From assembly GCF_002245895.1 (NCBI RefSeq), contig NZ_NPJZ01000001.1:5218501-5282500 (forward strand): 64,000 nt of DNA, in the 5' to 3' direction. A model generated the notes under the pieces. That model made no database searches and was not told the DNA's origin. It saw only the letters and a program-made list of their open reading frames with translations. Origin of the DNA: Rhodococcus sp. OK302 (GTDB taxonomy: Bacteria > Actinomycetota > Actinomycetes > Mycobacteriales > Mycobacteriaceae). The position numbers and the translations under genes are program-made. Positions 51,486 to 61,268 of this stretch are shown one piece after another (positions within the stretch are counted from its first letter, which is position 1; each line of letters begins with the position of its first letter).

Positions 51486-52933
51486 TGTTTGGCCGGCGAG
51501 CAGTAATAGTCACTTCGTCATTGATGGCAACTGCCGCCTTGCTGGTCAGCTGTTCGCAGGGCTCGACCGGTCACGCGGTCTCGATCTATCACGATCCGTT
51601 TCGAGTGGCCGGTCTCGACGCGTCCTCCGGTCCCAGCGGACTCCGCCCCGGGGCACCCAACGCCGAACGTGACATCGTCGGAACGGATGGTGGCCGCATC
51701 GACGCGCTTGCGGCCAACGCAGTTACCGACATCGAGACATTTTGGAAAACCCAGTATCCGGCACTGTTCAACGAGCCGTTCCAACCCGTCGATACCCTGA
51801 TCTCCTGGGATCCCACCAAGCCCGACGGTCCGGAATTCTGCGAAGAGTCCACCAAAGATCTCATCAACGCCGGGTATTGCAGTCTCGATCACACCATCGG
51901 CTGGGATCGAGAACTTCTCTTGCCCGAGGTTCAGGAAAAGTTCGGCGACGTTGCCGTCGCATTCATTTTCGCGCATGAGTACGGCCACGCCATTCAACGA
52001 AAAGCCGACATTGTCGAAGGCGGATCCGATGCAGCTTTGGTGCGTGAGCAGCAAGCCGACTGCTTCGGCGGTGCCTTCCTCCGCAACGTCGCCGAGGACA
52101 AGGCGACTCACTTCACGATGAATACCTCCGACGGACTGAACAAGGTCCTCGCTTCTGCCGTAGCCATCCGCGACGACGACCCGAACGACCCCGATTCTCA
52201 CCACGGGTCCGCATTCGAGCGGGTCACCGCAACCCAAATCGGATTCACCGACGGCCCCGGTGCGTGCGCCAAGATGGACGACGCCGAAATCGAATCCCGG
52301 CGTGCCGATCTCCCCCAGCAGTTCAGCGAACAGAGCGATTCCGGTGAGCTGCCCGTCACCGAATCCACCCTGCAAGAGTTCTTGAAAACTTTTCAGTCGA
52401 TCTTCGAGCTGCAAAATCCTCCGACCGTGACCTTCGACGGCGCGGACACCGGCTGCACGGATGCCAAGACCACCGAGCCTGTGTCCTTCTGCCCCGCCAC
52501 CAACACCATCGGAATCAGCGTCGACGAGTTGGCTGAGCGCGGAACTCCCGGACGGGTCGGCCGACGCGAGTTGATGCCGACCACCATCACCGGCGACTAC
52601 AACGCGTATGTTCTGCTCGCGTCGAGATACACCCTCGCCATGCAGAAGGAACGGGGCCAGTCCCTCGACACCCCGCAGACCGCATTGCGCGCCGCTTGCC
52701 TGTCCGGAGTGATCACCGCGGCCTTGAGCCCCACCAATGCCGCGGCTTCGGGAGCTGAGGTCACACTGTCCCCCGGAGACCTCGATGAAGCAGTCTCCGG
52801 CCTACTCACAGACGGTCTCGCAGCCAGTGATGTCAACGGTGACACCGTCCCGAGTGGATTCGCACGTGTCGACGCCTTCCGGACCGGTGTGCTCGGTGGC
52901 CAGGTGGCCTGCGATAGCCGCTATACGGAGTAG
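51485..52933 (+). CDS. Putative zinc metallopeptidase lipoprotein (YpfJ-like)
   Basis: The protein has 482 residues. The signal peptide ends in a lipobox (ALLVSC), so it should be anchored outside the membrane. FAHEYGHAIQRK is an HExxH zinc site, and EQQADCFGGAFL supplies the third ligand region as in the neutral zinc metallopeptidase family (YpfJ). Its ATG overlaps the glgB stop by one base, so it is the third gene of a coupled glgE-glgB operon. Role is unknown. I do not recall this gene in the equivalent M. tuberculosis operon. Confidence 0.8.
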
Positions 52934-52953
52934 CGGCCGTCGCAGTGAGTTGC

Positions 52954-53904
52954 TCAGTAGAGCGCTGCAGCCAGCTTGCGACGCGCTGCCATGACCATCG
53001 GCTCGGCGGGATCGAACAGCTCGAACAGTTCCAGAAGTCGCGTCCGGGCTGCGGCTTTGTCGTCGCCCGCCGTCCGCGCGACAACACCGATGAGGCGAGC
53101 AAACGCGGTCTCCGGCTTCTGCGCGTACATCTCTCTGTCCGCGGCGGCAAACTGCAGTTCAAGATTTGACGGATCAGCATCGGCGGCAGCGACAGAATCC
53201 GGATCCGTGTTCTCGACGCGAGCCATGAACTTCACCTGACGAACCGCGTTGAGTGCTTCGGCGTTGGTGGGCTCCTCGTCGAGGATGACCTGGTACGCCG
53301 CAATCGCGCCGTCAAGATCACCCGCATCGAGCGCTGTTTCCGCTGCAACGAACCGAGGGTCCTCGACTTCGGGCTCATCCGCTTCACCAGCGGCCGGTAC
53401 GGGACCGCTGAGCTTGCCTTCAGTCGCTTGCAGAACAGCGGCAAACCACTGACTGAGCTGTTCTTCGGGCTGCGCACCTTCGAAATCGGCCAACGGCTGA
53501 CCGGCCGCGACGGCAACAACGGTGGGTACCGACTTGATGCCGAATGCCTGCGCGATCTGCGGGCTCACATCGACGTCGACGTTAGCCAGAATCCACTGGC
53601 CACCGGCTTGCGCCGCAAAGCGCTCGAGCACCTCGGTGAAGACGACGGACGGCTCGTAGGCGCGTCCGCCGAGGTTGACGATCACGGGGACCTGGCTCGA
53701 CTTGACCAGAACTTCCGACTCGAAATTCACTTCGTTTACGTCGATGACGGTCCCCGGGAGCGCAGAAACGGCCCCATCTCCGCTGGGCTTACGCGGGGGT
53801 GGAGCCGTCGCCCGCTCTTTGAGAGCGGATAAGTCGACTGCGCCGCTCATGGCGGCTGCTACTGCTGACGAACGCGCGGGGGGCCTGGATCCTGGTCGAG
53901 TCAC
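52954..53904 (-). CDS. Thioredoxin-fold/TPR protein without CXXC (CnoX/YbbN-like)
   Basis: The protein has 316 residues and a GTG start. Residues about 50-160 form a thioredoxin fold (VPVIVNLGGRAYEPSVV, ILANVDVDVSPQIAQAFGIKSVPTV with the cis-Pro), but the CXXC site is replaced by GGRAYEP, with no cysteine. Residues 180-316 are TPR-like helices (ETALDAGDLDGAIAAYQVIL). This is the architecture of the chaperone-holdase CnoX (YbbN). Positional orthologue Rv1324. Confidence 0.87.
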   Translation of the reverse strand: MTRPGSRPPARSSAVAAAMSGAVDLSALKERATAPPPRKPSGDGAVSALPGTVIDVNEVNFESEVLVKSSQVPVIVNLGGRAYEPSVVFTEVLERFAAQAGGQWILANVDVDVSPQIAQAFGIKSVPTVVAVAAGQPLADFEGAQPEEQLSQWFAAVLQATEGKLSGPVPAAGEADEPEVEDPRFVAAETALDAGDLDGAIAAYQVILDEEPTNAEALNAVRQVKFMARVENTDPDSVAAADADPSNLELQFAAADREMYAQKPETAFARLIGVVARTAGDDKAAARTRLLELFELFDPAEPMVMAARRKLAAALY

Positions 53905-53958
53905 GCGTTCCAGTTTGTCACGAGTTGGCCGAACCTACGAAGAAGAGGCCCGGTTCGC

Positions 53959-54318
53959 TCAGACGAGAGCGGCGTCGGTGTCACGCTCTGGCTCAACGAC
54001 AAGGTCACCGGACTGGCCGGATCGCGCGCCCTCTTCGAACAAGATGGTCCCAAAGGGAGGGACGCTTGCGAACAGCGCCCAGAAGAGGGTCCGCCTCTTC
54101 CATGAAAGCTTCTTGGCGGTCCAGAATGCGATCACGATATATATGACGAAGACTGTCCCGTGAACGGGTCCAAATATCTTGACCCCGATTTCATTGCCGT
54201 CTTCGGGGAGGTACTTGAAGGCCATGCCGATAAGCAAGCCAACCCAAGTGAATGCTTCCAGGATTGCGATGAAACGGAACCGCTTAGCGGTGGTGCTGAG
54301 ATCGAAGACGTTCGCCAT
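53959..54318 (-). CDS. DUF3817 integral membrane protein
   Basis: The protein has 119 residues from ATG 54316-54318; another ATG lies 9 bases upstream. Three hydrophobic helices are seen and GPVHGTVFVIYIVIAFW is the DUF3817 motif. It is a second member of the family in this window (with 34884-35249). It is transcribed toward the CnoX-like gene, with 54 bases between. Confidence 0.82.
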   Translation of the reverse strand: MANVFDLSTTAKRFRFIAILEAFTWVGLLIGMAFKYLPEDGNEIGVKIFGPVHGTVFVIYIVIAFWTAKKLSWKRRTLFWALFASVPPFGTILFEEGARSGQSGDLVVEPERDTDAALV

Positions 54319-54340
54319 GGGGCCCATTCTGCCCGAACAA

Positions 54341-54386
54341 CTACGACGCCCCGTAGTGGTGTGAGGAAAACCACGGGGCGTCGTAG
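54341..54386 (-). terminator. Terminator of the thiolase gene
   Basis: CTACGACGCCCCGT and ACGGGGCGTCGTAG are perfect 14-bp arms around an 18-base loop with secondary pairing (GTGG/CCAC). It lies 26 bp beyond the thiolase stop. Confidence 0.75.
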
Positions 54387-54412
54387 AGCGAAACAGATGT
54401 GCTCGGGTGTAT

Positions 54413-55606
54413 TTAGACCTTCGGTACGCGCACGATCAGAGCGTCGCCCTGTCCGCCGCCGCCGCACAGTGCCGCAGCACCGATTCCGCCGCCGCGACGC
54501 TGCAATTCGAGCGCCAAGTGCAGAGCAATCCGCGCACCGGACATTCCGAGCGGGTGCCCGACGGCAATAGCGCCGCCGTTGACGTTCACCTTGGCAGGAT
54601 CGAGCCCGAGCTCACGCGTCGACGCGATTCCGACTGCCGCGAAGGCTTCGTTGATCTCGACGAGGTCGAGGTCCTTGGGGTCGATGCCTTCCTTTTCGCA
54701 GGCCTTGGCGATGGCCCGCGCCGGCTGCGACTGCAAGGTGGAGTCCGGTCCGGCGACAACGCCATGGGCACCGATTTCGGCGATCCACGTCAAACCGAGT
54801 TCTTCGGCCTTGGCCTTGCTCATCACGACAACAGCGGCAGCACCGTCGGAGATCGGCGACGCCGAACCGGCGGTGATGGTGCCGTCCTTGCTGAATGCGG
54901 GACGAAGCTTGCCAAGCGATTCGGCGGTTGTATCGGCGCGGATGCCCTCATCCTGTGCGAACACCATGGGATCACCCTTGCGCTGCGGGATGGAGACCGG
55001 AACAACTTCGTTGTCGAAGAGTCCGTCCTTCCACGCGCGGGCCGCGTTCTGGTGTGAGGCCGCGGCAAACGCATCCTGCTCCGCGCGGGTGATGTGACTG
55101 TCGTCTTTCTGGTTGACCTGCTCGGTCAGCAGACCCATCGCCTGGTCGGTGAAGATGTCGTGCAGGCCGTCGTAGGCCATGTGATCGCGCATGGTGACGT
55201 CGCCGTATTTGAAGCCTTCACGGCTTTTCTCGAGCATGTGCGGTGCGCGGCTCATCGATTCCTGACCACCGGCAACGACAACCTCGAACTCACCGGCGCG
55301 GATGAGCTGATCGGCCAGGGCGATGGCGTCGACACCCGACAGGCACACCTTGTTGATGCTCAGTGCCGGAACGCTCATGGGGATTCCCGCTGCGACGGCA
55401 GCCTGACGAGCCGGCATCTGGCCGGCACCGGCGGTCAGAACCTGGCCCATGATGACGTACTCGACCTGCTCCGGAGCAACGCCTGATTTTTCCAGCGCGC
55501 CCTTGATGGCGATTCCGCCCAGATCGGACCCGGAAAGGTCCTTCAAGGAACCCATGAGTCGACCCATCGGGGTACGGGCTCCGGCAACAATCACAGAACT
55601 GGTCAC
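54413..55606 (-). CDS. fadA4: Acetyl-CoA C-acetyltransferase (thiolase)
   Basis: The protein has 397 residues. Catalytic residues are Cys in NKVCLSGVD, His in HPLGMSGAR and Cys in [12 protein letters not shown] at 55604-55606 ([15 protein letters not shown]) was chosen because GGAGGA lies 4 bases upstream; an upstream TTG at 55624 would include that ribosome site. The position next to methylmalonyl-CoA epimerase equals Rv1323 (fadA4). It catalyses acetoacetyl-CoA formation or cleavage. Confidence 0.92.
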   Translation of the reverse strand: MTSSVIVAGARTPMGRLMGSLKDLSGSDLGGIAIKGALEKSGVAPEQVEYVIMGQVLTAGAGQMPARQAAVAAGIPMSVPALSINKVCLSGVDAIALADQLIRAGEFEVVVAGGQESMSRAPHMLEKSREGFKYGDVTMRDHMAYDGLHDIFTDQAMGLLTEQVNQKDDSHITRAEQDAFAAASHQNAARAWKDGLFDNEVVPVSIPQRKGDPMVFAQDEGIRADTTAESLGKLRPAFSKDGTITAGSASPISDGAAAVVVMSKAKAEELGLTWIAEIGAHGVVAGPDSTLQSQPARAIAKACEKEGIDPKDLDLVEINEAFAAVGIASTRELGLDPAKVNVNGGAIAVGHPLGMSGARIALHLALELQRRGGGIGAAALCGGGGQGDALIVRVPKV

Positions 55607-55691
55607 GATTTCCTCCGGCTGCAAAAAGAGACATAGGCATCAGGCGCACGCGGCATACGAGTCAAGTCACATCCCGACGTGTACTACTCAA

Positions 55692-55707
55692 ACGGTAGCG
55701 CTACCGT
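55692..55707. promoter_or_regulatory. 16-bp perfect palindrome between thiolase and epimerase genes
   Basis: ACGGTAGCGCTACCGT is a perfect palindrome, 7 bp upstream of the epimerase ATG and 86 bp upstream of the divergent thiolase start. It is placed to control both as an operator. No regulator gene is adjacent. Confidence 0.55.
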
Positions 55708-55714
55708 GAAAGGT

Positions 55715-56188
55715 ATGACACAGACGTCCCCCAGTCCCGTTCTTGCACCGTTGTCTTCCGATCTCGTCGTAGCCATCGACCATGTCGGAATTGCTGTTCC
55801 CGATCTCGATGTAGCAATCGCGTGGTACACCCAGCACCTCGGCATGGTCTCCACTCACGAAGAGGTAAACGAAGCTCAGGGTGTTCGTGAGGCAATGCTC
55901 TCCGTCATCGGTTCACCCGAGGGCGCACCGGCAATTCAGTTGCTCGCACCCCTCGACGAGAACTCGACCATCGCCAAGTTCATCGGCCGCAGCGGCCCCG
56001 GCTTGCAGCAGCTCGCATACCGCGTCACCGACATCGAAGCCATCTCCGAGGAGCTCCGCGCGCGCGGCGTTCGGTTGCTGTACGACGCTCCCACCCGCGG
56101 CACCGCCAACTCTCGAATCAACTTCATCCATCCCAAGGATGCCGGCGGTGTACTCGTCGAACTGGTCGAACCGGCCGCGACGCACTAG
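55715..56188 (+). CDS. mce: Methylmalonyl-CoA epimerase
   Basis: The protein has 157 residues and two glyoxalase-fold modules. Metal ligands are His in IDHVGIAV, a Gln in AIQLL, His/Gln in LQQLAYRV region and Glu in VLVELVEP. It interconverts (R)- and (S)-methylmalonyl-CoA in propionate metabolism. The ATG at 55715 is close to a palindrome that may overlap its ribosome site. Positional orthologue Rv1322A. Confidence 0.9.
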   Translation: MTQTSPSPVLAPLSSDLVVAIDHVGIAVPDLDVAIAWYTQHLGMVSTHEEVNEAQGVREAMLSVIGSPEGAPAIQLLAPLDENSTIAKFIGRSGPGLQQLAYRVTDIEAISEELRARGVRLLYDAPTRGTANSRINFIHPKDAGGVLVELVEPAATH

Positions 56189-56228
56189 CAGCCCAAACTC
56201 CTGCACGTATGCCAGGTAGATTATCGCC

Positions 56229-57251
56229 ATGGCATACGAGCAGGACCGCGGTTCCATCCAACTTCCGTTCCAGATCGCCCGGAAGGGATACGACCGCGAC
56301 GAGGTACGAAACTACTTCGAGCGGTTCGACGCCGAATTGCGGGTCACTGCGGCAGACCGCGATGCCGCGGCGTCCCAGGCCCGCGACCTTGCCAAACAGT
56401 TGGACGACGCCCGCGACGACATCGACGACCTCCGCAAGGATGTCGACCGGTTGTCCGTCCCGCCCACCACAGCGGAGGGCATGAGCGATCGCATCAGCCG
56501 CATGCTCCGTCTTGCATCCGACGAGGCGTCCGAGGTTCGCGCCAAGGCCGACGCCGACGCCGCGGAGATGACCTCGATCGCCGAGCAGGACGGCGTGCGG
56601 TTGCGCAGCCATTACGAAACCTTGATCGCGGAACTCGAAGACCGTCGTAATGCCATGGAAACGATGCACGAGCAGACCATGCTCCAAGCCCGAACCGAGG
56701 CTGCACGAATCGTCGAAGCCGCACAAGCGGAACGTGATCGCCTCGCAGCCGAATCCGAGGCGAAGCGCACCCAGATCCGTGAAGATTTCGATATTTCGAT
56801 GTCGGAACGACGTGCGAAGGTTGTCGCCGCAGTCAACGACCTCGAGGCGTCCAGCAAGGCCGAAGCGGAACGTCGTTTGACGGATGCCACGCGTGAAGCG
56901 CAGCGCCGACTCCAGGCTGCAACCGACCAGTCCGAGCGAAAGATTGCGCACGCCAAGGAACTTGCCGAAGAACTGCGAGTTCTGCGTGGCCGAATCCTCG
57001 CGCAGCTCCTCGGAATTCGCGGTCAACTCGATTCCGTACCGGCGATGCTCGCCTCGGTCAATCGTGAGAGCGAACTGCTCGACGCGCCCTCGGCGCCGGC
57101 TGCACCGGCCGCTCCTACTTACGACGAAGACGAGTACAACGAGCCGAATTCGACGGACGAAGAACTCGATGACCGAGACGACGCCGAGGAAACCAATACC
57201 GCCGAGATCGACACCCGTGCGGTCGAGCAGCGAGCCCAGTCCCGCAACTGA
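56229..57251 (+). CDS. DivIVA-like coiled-coil protein
   Basis: The protein has 340 residues. The N-terminus (IQLPFQIARKGYDRDEVRNYF) is like the membrane-binding lipid-hook region of DivIVA/GpsB proteins. A long Ala/Glu/Arg-rich coiled coil covers about residues 30-265. The tail is Pro-rich and then acidic (YDEDEYNEPNSTDEELDD). A cytoskeletal or polar-growth scaffold role is suggested. It is not Wag31, which sits near ftsZ. It starts 40 bases after mce. Confidence 0.75.
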   Translation: MAYEQDRGSIQLPFQIARKGYDRDEVRNYFERFDAELRVTAADRDAAASQARDLAKQLDDARDDIDDLRKDVDRLSVPPTTAEGMSDRISRMLRLASDEASEVRAKADADAAEMTSIAEQDGVRLRSHYETLIAELEDRRNAMETMHEQTMLQARTEAARIVEAAQAERDRLAAESEAKRTQIREDFDISMSERRAKVVAAVNDLEASSKAEAERRLTDATREAQRRLQAATDQSERKIAHAKELAEELRVLRGRILAQLLGIRGQLDSVPAMLASVNRESELLDAPSAPAAPAAPTYDEDEYNEPNSTDEELDDRDDAEETNTAEIDTRAVEQRAQSRN

Positions 57252-57254
57252 ACT

Positions 57255-57587
57255 TCAGGACCACCTTCTGGTCAGGCTGCGAGTCCCGCGGCCTGACCAG
57301 CATCCGGTGTGCCAGTGCCGACGTTCGGTAGCGCCGCCGGGTTCCGACGGCCAGGTCACGACATGCGCGACGCCAGGACTGATGTCATGGTCACAGCCAG
57401 GGCACCGGTAGAATTTCGTAGCGTTGGCGCCGGGAATTGGCCGCACCATGAACAATTCGCCGCCCGGACCCGGTTCTTCGCGAACCACTGATCCGCCGAA
57501 GAGAACGCCCCTGGGCTCGTCCGAATCCTGACCACGTCGATTGTCCGTTCGACGGGTCTGCTTCGGAATAGGTTTGCGGCGCGGCAT
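57255..57587 (-). CDS. Small zinc-ribbon protein, conserved actinobacterial
   Basis: The protein has 110 residues. The N-terminus is basic (MPRRKPIPKQTRR). The C-terminal half has YRCPGCDHDISPGVAHVV followed by RRHWHTGCW, a CxxC...HxxC zinc site reminiscent of HNH or zinc-ribbon folds. Relatives are often labelled ATP/GTP-binding, for which no motif is visible here. It is 19 bases downstream of nucS on the same strand. Confidence 0.75.
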   Translation of the reverse strand: MPRRKPIPKQTRRTDNRRGQDSDEPRGVLFGGSVVREEPGPGGELFMVRPIPGANATKFYRCPGCDHDISPGVAHVVTWPSEPGGATERRHWHTGCWSGRGTRSLTRRWS

Positions 57588-57606
57588 GTCAAGAAGTCTA
57601 ACGGCC

Positions 57607-58281
57607 TCAGAAAAGCCGGAACTCGGTGCTTTCGGTACCTCGCAACGCCTCGTAGTCGAGGACCAGGCAACGAATGCCTCGATCGTTGGCAAGCGTCTTG
57701 GCTTGCGGCTTGATCTGTTGCGCTGCAAACACTCCCGTGACCGGAGCGAGCAACGGATCGCGGTTGAGCAGTTCCAGATAGCGCGTCAACTGTTCGACGC
57801 CGTCGATCTCGCCGCGACGTTTGATCTCGACGGCCACCGACGCACCGTCCGCATCACGAACTAGAAGGTCGACCGGGCCGATTGCCGTCATGTACTCGCG
57901 TCGTACCAAGGTGTAACCGGACCCGAGGGTTTCGACGTGCTCGGCCAGAAGTTCCTGCAGGTGTGCTTCGACGCCGTCCTTGATCAATCCTGGATCAATA
58001 CCGAGTTCGTACGACGAATCATGCTCGATCTCCTCGAGGGTGATCCTCAGTTCCTCGCCGGCCTTGTTCGTCACGACCCACAAGATGTCGTCGTTGTCCC
58101 CGCTGGTCTCCACCAACCAGCAGGGAGGACTCATCCAGTTCAGCGGTTTATACGCCCGGTCGTCGGCATGGATGCTCACCGAACCGTCTGCCTTGACCAA
58201 CAACAGGCGTCGGGCGGTCGGGAGGTGGGAGGTCAATCGACCTACGTAGTCAACACGGCAACGAGCAATAACTAGGCGCAC
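57607..58281 (-). CDS. nucS: Endonuclease NucS (mismatch-specific)
   Basis: The protein has 224 residues and a GTG start. The N-terminal DNA-binding domain is followed by a RecB-like nuclease fold with GPVDLLVRD (Asp), [17 protein letters not shown] (Glu-x-Lys, and QL motif). It performs non-canonical mismatch repair in bacteria lacking MutS/MutL. The typical C-terminal clamp-binding motif is present as a hydrophobic end (STEFRLF). Positional orthologue Rv1321. Confidence 0.94.
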   Translation of the reverse strand: MRLVIARCRVDYVGRLTSHLPTARRLLLVKADGSVSIHADDRAYKPLNWMSPPCWLVETSGDNDDILWVVTNKAGEELRITLEEIEHDSSYELGIDPGLIKDGVEAHLQELLAEHVETLGSGYTLVRREYMTAIGPVDLLVRDADGASVAVEIKRRGEIDGVEQLTRYLELLNRDPLLAPVTGVFAAQQIKPQAKTLANDRGIRCLVLDYEALRGTESTEFRLF

Positions 58282-58323
58282 TGCACCACCCTAAAGGATC
58301 ACCTGGACTACTCTCGACACACT

Positions 58324-59895
58324 ATGCAGCGAAGCGATGTCCCGAGCGCACCCTTGGGGTCGTGGTTGCTCGGATCCACAGACGAGAACCCCCGCCGACG
58401 ACGTATCCGCGTCCAGCTACTCCTGACCGCTCCGCTCCTGATCACGAACCTGATCGGTGCCGGTCTGGCCATCATCTTGATCGGAATCGTTGTCCCCGGC
58501 CCGAGCATCATGCGGTCCGAGTTCGCGTTGATCAACTTCATTGCCGTTCCGGTCTTCATCGTGTGCGTTTTTATCGTCGGACTGCTGTGGGGCACCAAGC
58601 GCCTCATGCACGATCTTCGATGGGCAACGGAGGACGCCCCTCCCCGTGAGGAAAACCAACGTGCGGCACTGCGCGGACCGTGGCGTCTCACCCGAGTTCA
58701 ACTCGTTCTCTGGACTGTCGCTCTCGCCACTTTCACAACCCTGTACGGAATCGTCGACGCCGATACCATTCCAAAAGTGTTGTTCACCATAGCTTTCAGT
58801 GGAATCACGACTTGTGCATTCTGCTATCTCCTCAGCGAGTTCGCGCTGCGACCCATCGCGGCTCGCGCCCTCGAATCCGGTGCACCACGCAAGTCTGCCG
58901 TTCTCGGACTCACCGGTCGGACCATCCTGATTTGGGTGCTCGGCAGCGGCGTCCCCGTCGCCGGCCTGATGATCGTCGCAATTTTCAGCTATATCCGTCC
59001 GCCACGGTGGCAAGATTTGGCTATCTCGATTCTGGTAATCGGCGGCATCACTCTGTGCGTCGGACTCGGGCTGACCTACATCAACATTCGATCTGCAGCA
59101 GCACCCATCCGATCTGTCCGGCGAGGGATGGAGCAAGTCACGCATGGAGACTTCAGCGCCCAGGTAGTCGTCTACGACGGCACCGAATTGGGTTTGCTCC
59201 AAACCGGTTTCAATCGGATGGCCGAAGGGCTCCGAGAGCGCGAACGGATCCGCGATCTGTTCGGACGTCACGTCGGGTACGAGGTTGCGGCCAATGCGAT
59301 GCGACGCAACCCTGAACTCGGCGGCGAGGAACGTGACGTATCCGTCCTTTTTGTCGACGTGATCGGTTCCACCACTATCGCCGCAACCAACTCCCCCACC
59401 GACGTCGTCACGCTGCTCAACAGATTCTTCGACGTCATAGTCGACGAGGTTGACGCCCACGGTGGTTTCGTGAACAAGTTCGAAGGTGACGCGGCACTCG
59501 CCATCTTCGGCGCGCCTACTCGGATCGGCGATCACGCCGGCTGCGCGCTCGCAGCCGCCCGGAAGGTTCAAGTTCGGCTGTGCGCCGAGGTCCCCGAGGT
59601 CCGCGCCGGCATCGGGATTGCTTCAGGCATCGCAGTTGCCGGAAATGTCGGCGCGCGTGAACGATTCGAGTACACCGTGATCGGTGATCCCGTCAACGAA
59701 GCAGCGCGCCTGTCAGAAGTGGCAAAGAATGTTCCGGGCAACGTGGCAGCATCCGGTCGGGCACTTGCCTCCGCCTCGGAATCCGAACGTACTCATTGGG
59801 TCACCGCAGATTCGATAGTTCTTCGAGGCCGCACCCAGCCAACAGTTCTTGCCGTCCCCGTCACGTCGCTGGAAGCCCCGAACACCTCCGCATAA
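58324..59895 (+). CDS. Membrane adenylate cyclase, class III with HAMP domain
   Basis: The protein has 523 residues. About six membrane helices occupy the first 260 residues, then a HAMP domain (AAAPIRSVRRGMEQVTHGDF) and a class III cyclase domain from about residue 335. Metal-binding Asp residues lie in FVDVIGST and FEGDAALAIFGAP, the substrate Lys in VNKFEGD, and transition-state residues in YTVIGDPVNEAARL. The layout equals the Rv1318c-Rv1320c cyclases of M. tuberculosis, and only one copy is present here. Confidence 0.92.
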   Translation: MQRSDVPSAPLGSWLLGSTDENPRRRRIRVQLLLTAPLLITNLIGAGLAIILIGIVVPGPSIMRSEFALINFIAVPVFIVCVFIVGLLWGTKRLMHDLRWATEDAPPREENQRAALRGPWRLTRVQLVLWTVALATFTTLYGIVDADTIPKVLFTIAFSGITTCAFCYLLSEFALRPIAARALESGAPRKSAVLGLTGRTILIWVLGSGVPVAGLMIVAIFSYIRPPRWQDLAISILVIGGITLCVGLGLTYINIRSAAAPIRSVRRGMEQVTHGDFSAQVVVYDGTELGLLQTGFNRMAEGLRERERIRDLFGRHVGYEVAANAMRRNPELGGEERDVSVLFVDVIGSTTIAATNSPTDVVTLLNRFFDVIVDEVDAHGGFVNKFEGDAALAIFGAPTRIGDHAGCALAAARKVQVRLCAEVPEVRAGIGIASGIAVAGNVGARERFEYTVIGDPVNEAARLSEVAKNVPGNVAASGRALASASESERTHWVTADSIVLRGRTQPTVLAVPVTSLEAPNTSA

Positions 59896-59917
59896 CCCAC
59901 TCCGCAAACCCCGCATC

Positions 59918-59969
59918 GAGCGAACGGTACGCTCGGCGCCTCAGATAGACCGAACGTGCCGTTCGCACC
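59918..59969 (+). repeat. Copy 2 of the 52-bp dispersed semi-palindromic repeat
   Basis: GAGCGAACGGTACGCTC at the left and CGTGCCGTTCGCACC at the right are imperfect inverted arms around CGCCTCAGATAGACCGAA. It is homologous to 14927-14978 in the opposite orientation. It starts 23 bp after the adenylate cyclase stop, within the 282-bp gap before the mycolyltransferase gene. The rest of that gap shows no gene. Confidence 0.7.
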
Positions 59970-60177
59970 TTTCGCCGATCGGTGAGCAAGCCAGACATTC
60001 TTCTGAATTGTGTTTTGCGACACTACGATTCGTCCGGCTTGTCAGATTTCCGAATGCTGCGATGACCTCGACTTTGTAACGCTGCAGGCCCCACGAAGAG
60101 ACAAACATATCGACAGTAGAACCGACGATGCACTTACCGCGGCGAGTCTTCAGACGCCGATTCGGGGAAAGACAATC

Positions 60178-61191
60178 TTGCAGAGAATCAAATTCACGTT
60201 GTCCGAAACCAAAACACGACGGGCGCGGGTGCTCCTCGCGGCATTGGTGTCGACGCTCCTTCTCGGCGGCACATTCGGGCCCACCGTGGCGTCCGCTGCT
60301 CCTGAGCGTGCTGTGTCGCCGATGCATTCAGCACCGTGGGGTGGGTACGACGAGTTGTGGGTGCCGTCTTCGATGGGAAATATCAAGGTTCAGGTGCAGT
60401 GGGCAGCACGGGGCGGCAATGCCGCGCTCTATCTCCTCGATGGTCTCCGTGCGAGAAACGACAGCAATGCTTGGAGTTTCGAGACCAATGCGTTCGATCA
60501 GTATCGAAATGACAACATCACATTGGTGATGCCGGTAGGCGGAGAGTCTAGTTTTTACACTGACTGGTACGCACCGTCGAACTTCAATGCTCAGCCGATC
60601 ACCTACAAATGGGAAACATTCCTCACGCAAGAACTCCCCAGTTTCCTTGCTGGGTACGGTGTTTCGCCCACCAACAATGCAATAGTTGGCTTGTCGATGG
60701 GTGGCAGCGCCGCATTGAACCTCGCGGGACATCATCGCGATCAGTTCAAGTTCGCGGGTTCATTGTCCGGGTACATCAACATCTCCGGGCCGGGGATGCG
60801 CGAAGCGATCCGCTTGGCGATGCTCGACGCCGGCCGGTACAACGTCGATTCCATGTGGGGTCCACCATGGTCATCTGGCTGGATTCGCAACGATCCCTTC
60901 GTCAATGCCGAGTTGCTTCGTGGATTGCCGATGTACATTTCGGCATCCAACGGTATCCCCGGTCCGTACGAGCAACCTTCGGCGCCAATCGAGTACTGGA
61001 ACACGGCAACAGGAATGGGTCTGGAATTACTCGCCCTGGTTCATGCGCGTTCATTCGAACTGCGTCTGAACTCGCTGGGAATCCCGGCGACATACAGCTT
61101 TCCGTCCTCAGGGATCCATTCGTGGGCTAACTGGTCGGCTGAACTGTGGATGGCTCGAGGTCAGATCCTCGACACCATGAATGCCTGGTAA
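60178..61191 (+). CDS. Mycolyltransferase, antigen 85-like esterase
   Basis: From the TTG at 60178 the protein has 337 residues. A signal peptide (ARVLLAALVSTLLLGGTFG) ends at VASAAPE. The Ag85 pattern is clear: YDELWVPSSMGNIKVQVQW, LYLLDGLRARNDSNAW, MPVGGESSFYTDWY, YKWETFLTQELP, nucleophile Ser in GLSMGGSAALNLA, MWGPPWSSGWIRNDP, and the His in GIHSWANW. It transfers mycolates between trehalose mycolates and arabinogalactan outside the cell. TTG has GGGGAAAG upstream; no good ATG fits, and an ATG at 60010 would precede the signal peptide by 56 residues. Confidence 0.85.
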   Translation: MQRIKFTLSETKTRRARVLLAALVSTLLLGGTFGPTVASAAPERAVSPMHSAPWGGYDELWVPSSMGNIKVQVQWAARGGNAALYLLDGLRARNDSNAWSFETNAFDQYRNDNITLVMPVGGESSFYTDWYAPSNFNAQPITYKWETFLTQELPSFLAGYGVSPTNNAIVGLSMGGSAALNLAGHHRDQFKFAGSLSGYINISGPGMREAIRLAMLDAGRYNVDSMWGPPWSSGWIRNDPFVNAELLRGLPMYISASNGIPGPYEQPSAPIEYWNTATGMGLELLALVHARSFELRLNSLGIPATYSFPSSGIHSWANWSAELWMARGQILDTMNAW

Positions 61192-61268
61192 GCACGGCCC
61201 TTCGATCTGCCGCCCGGTGTGCCTACACCTGAGCGACGCCGGAGCCGGAGCCGCACCCAAGTCCTAGA

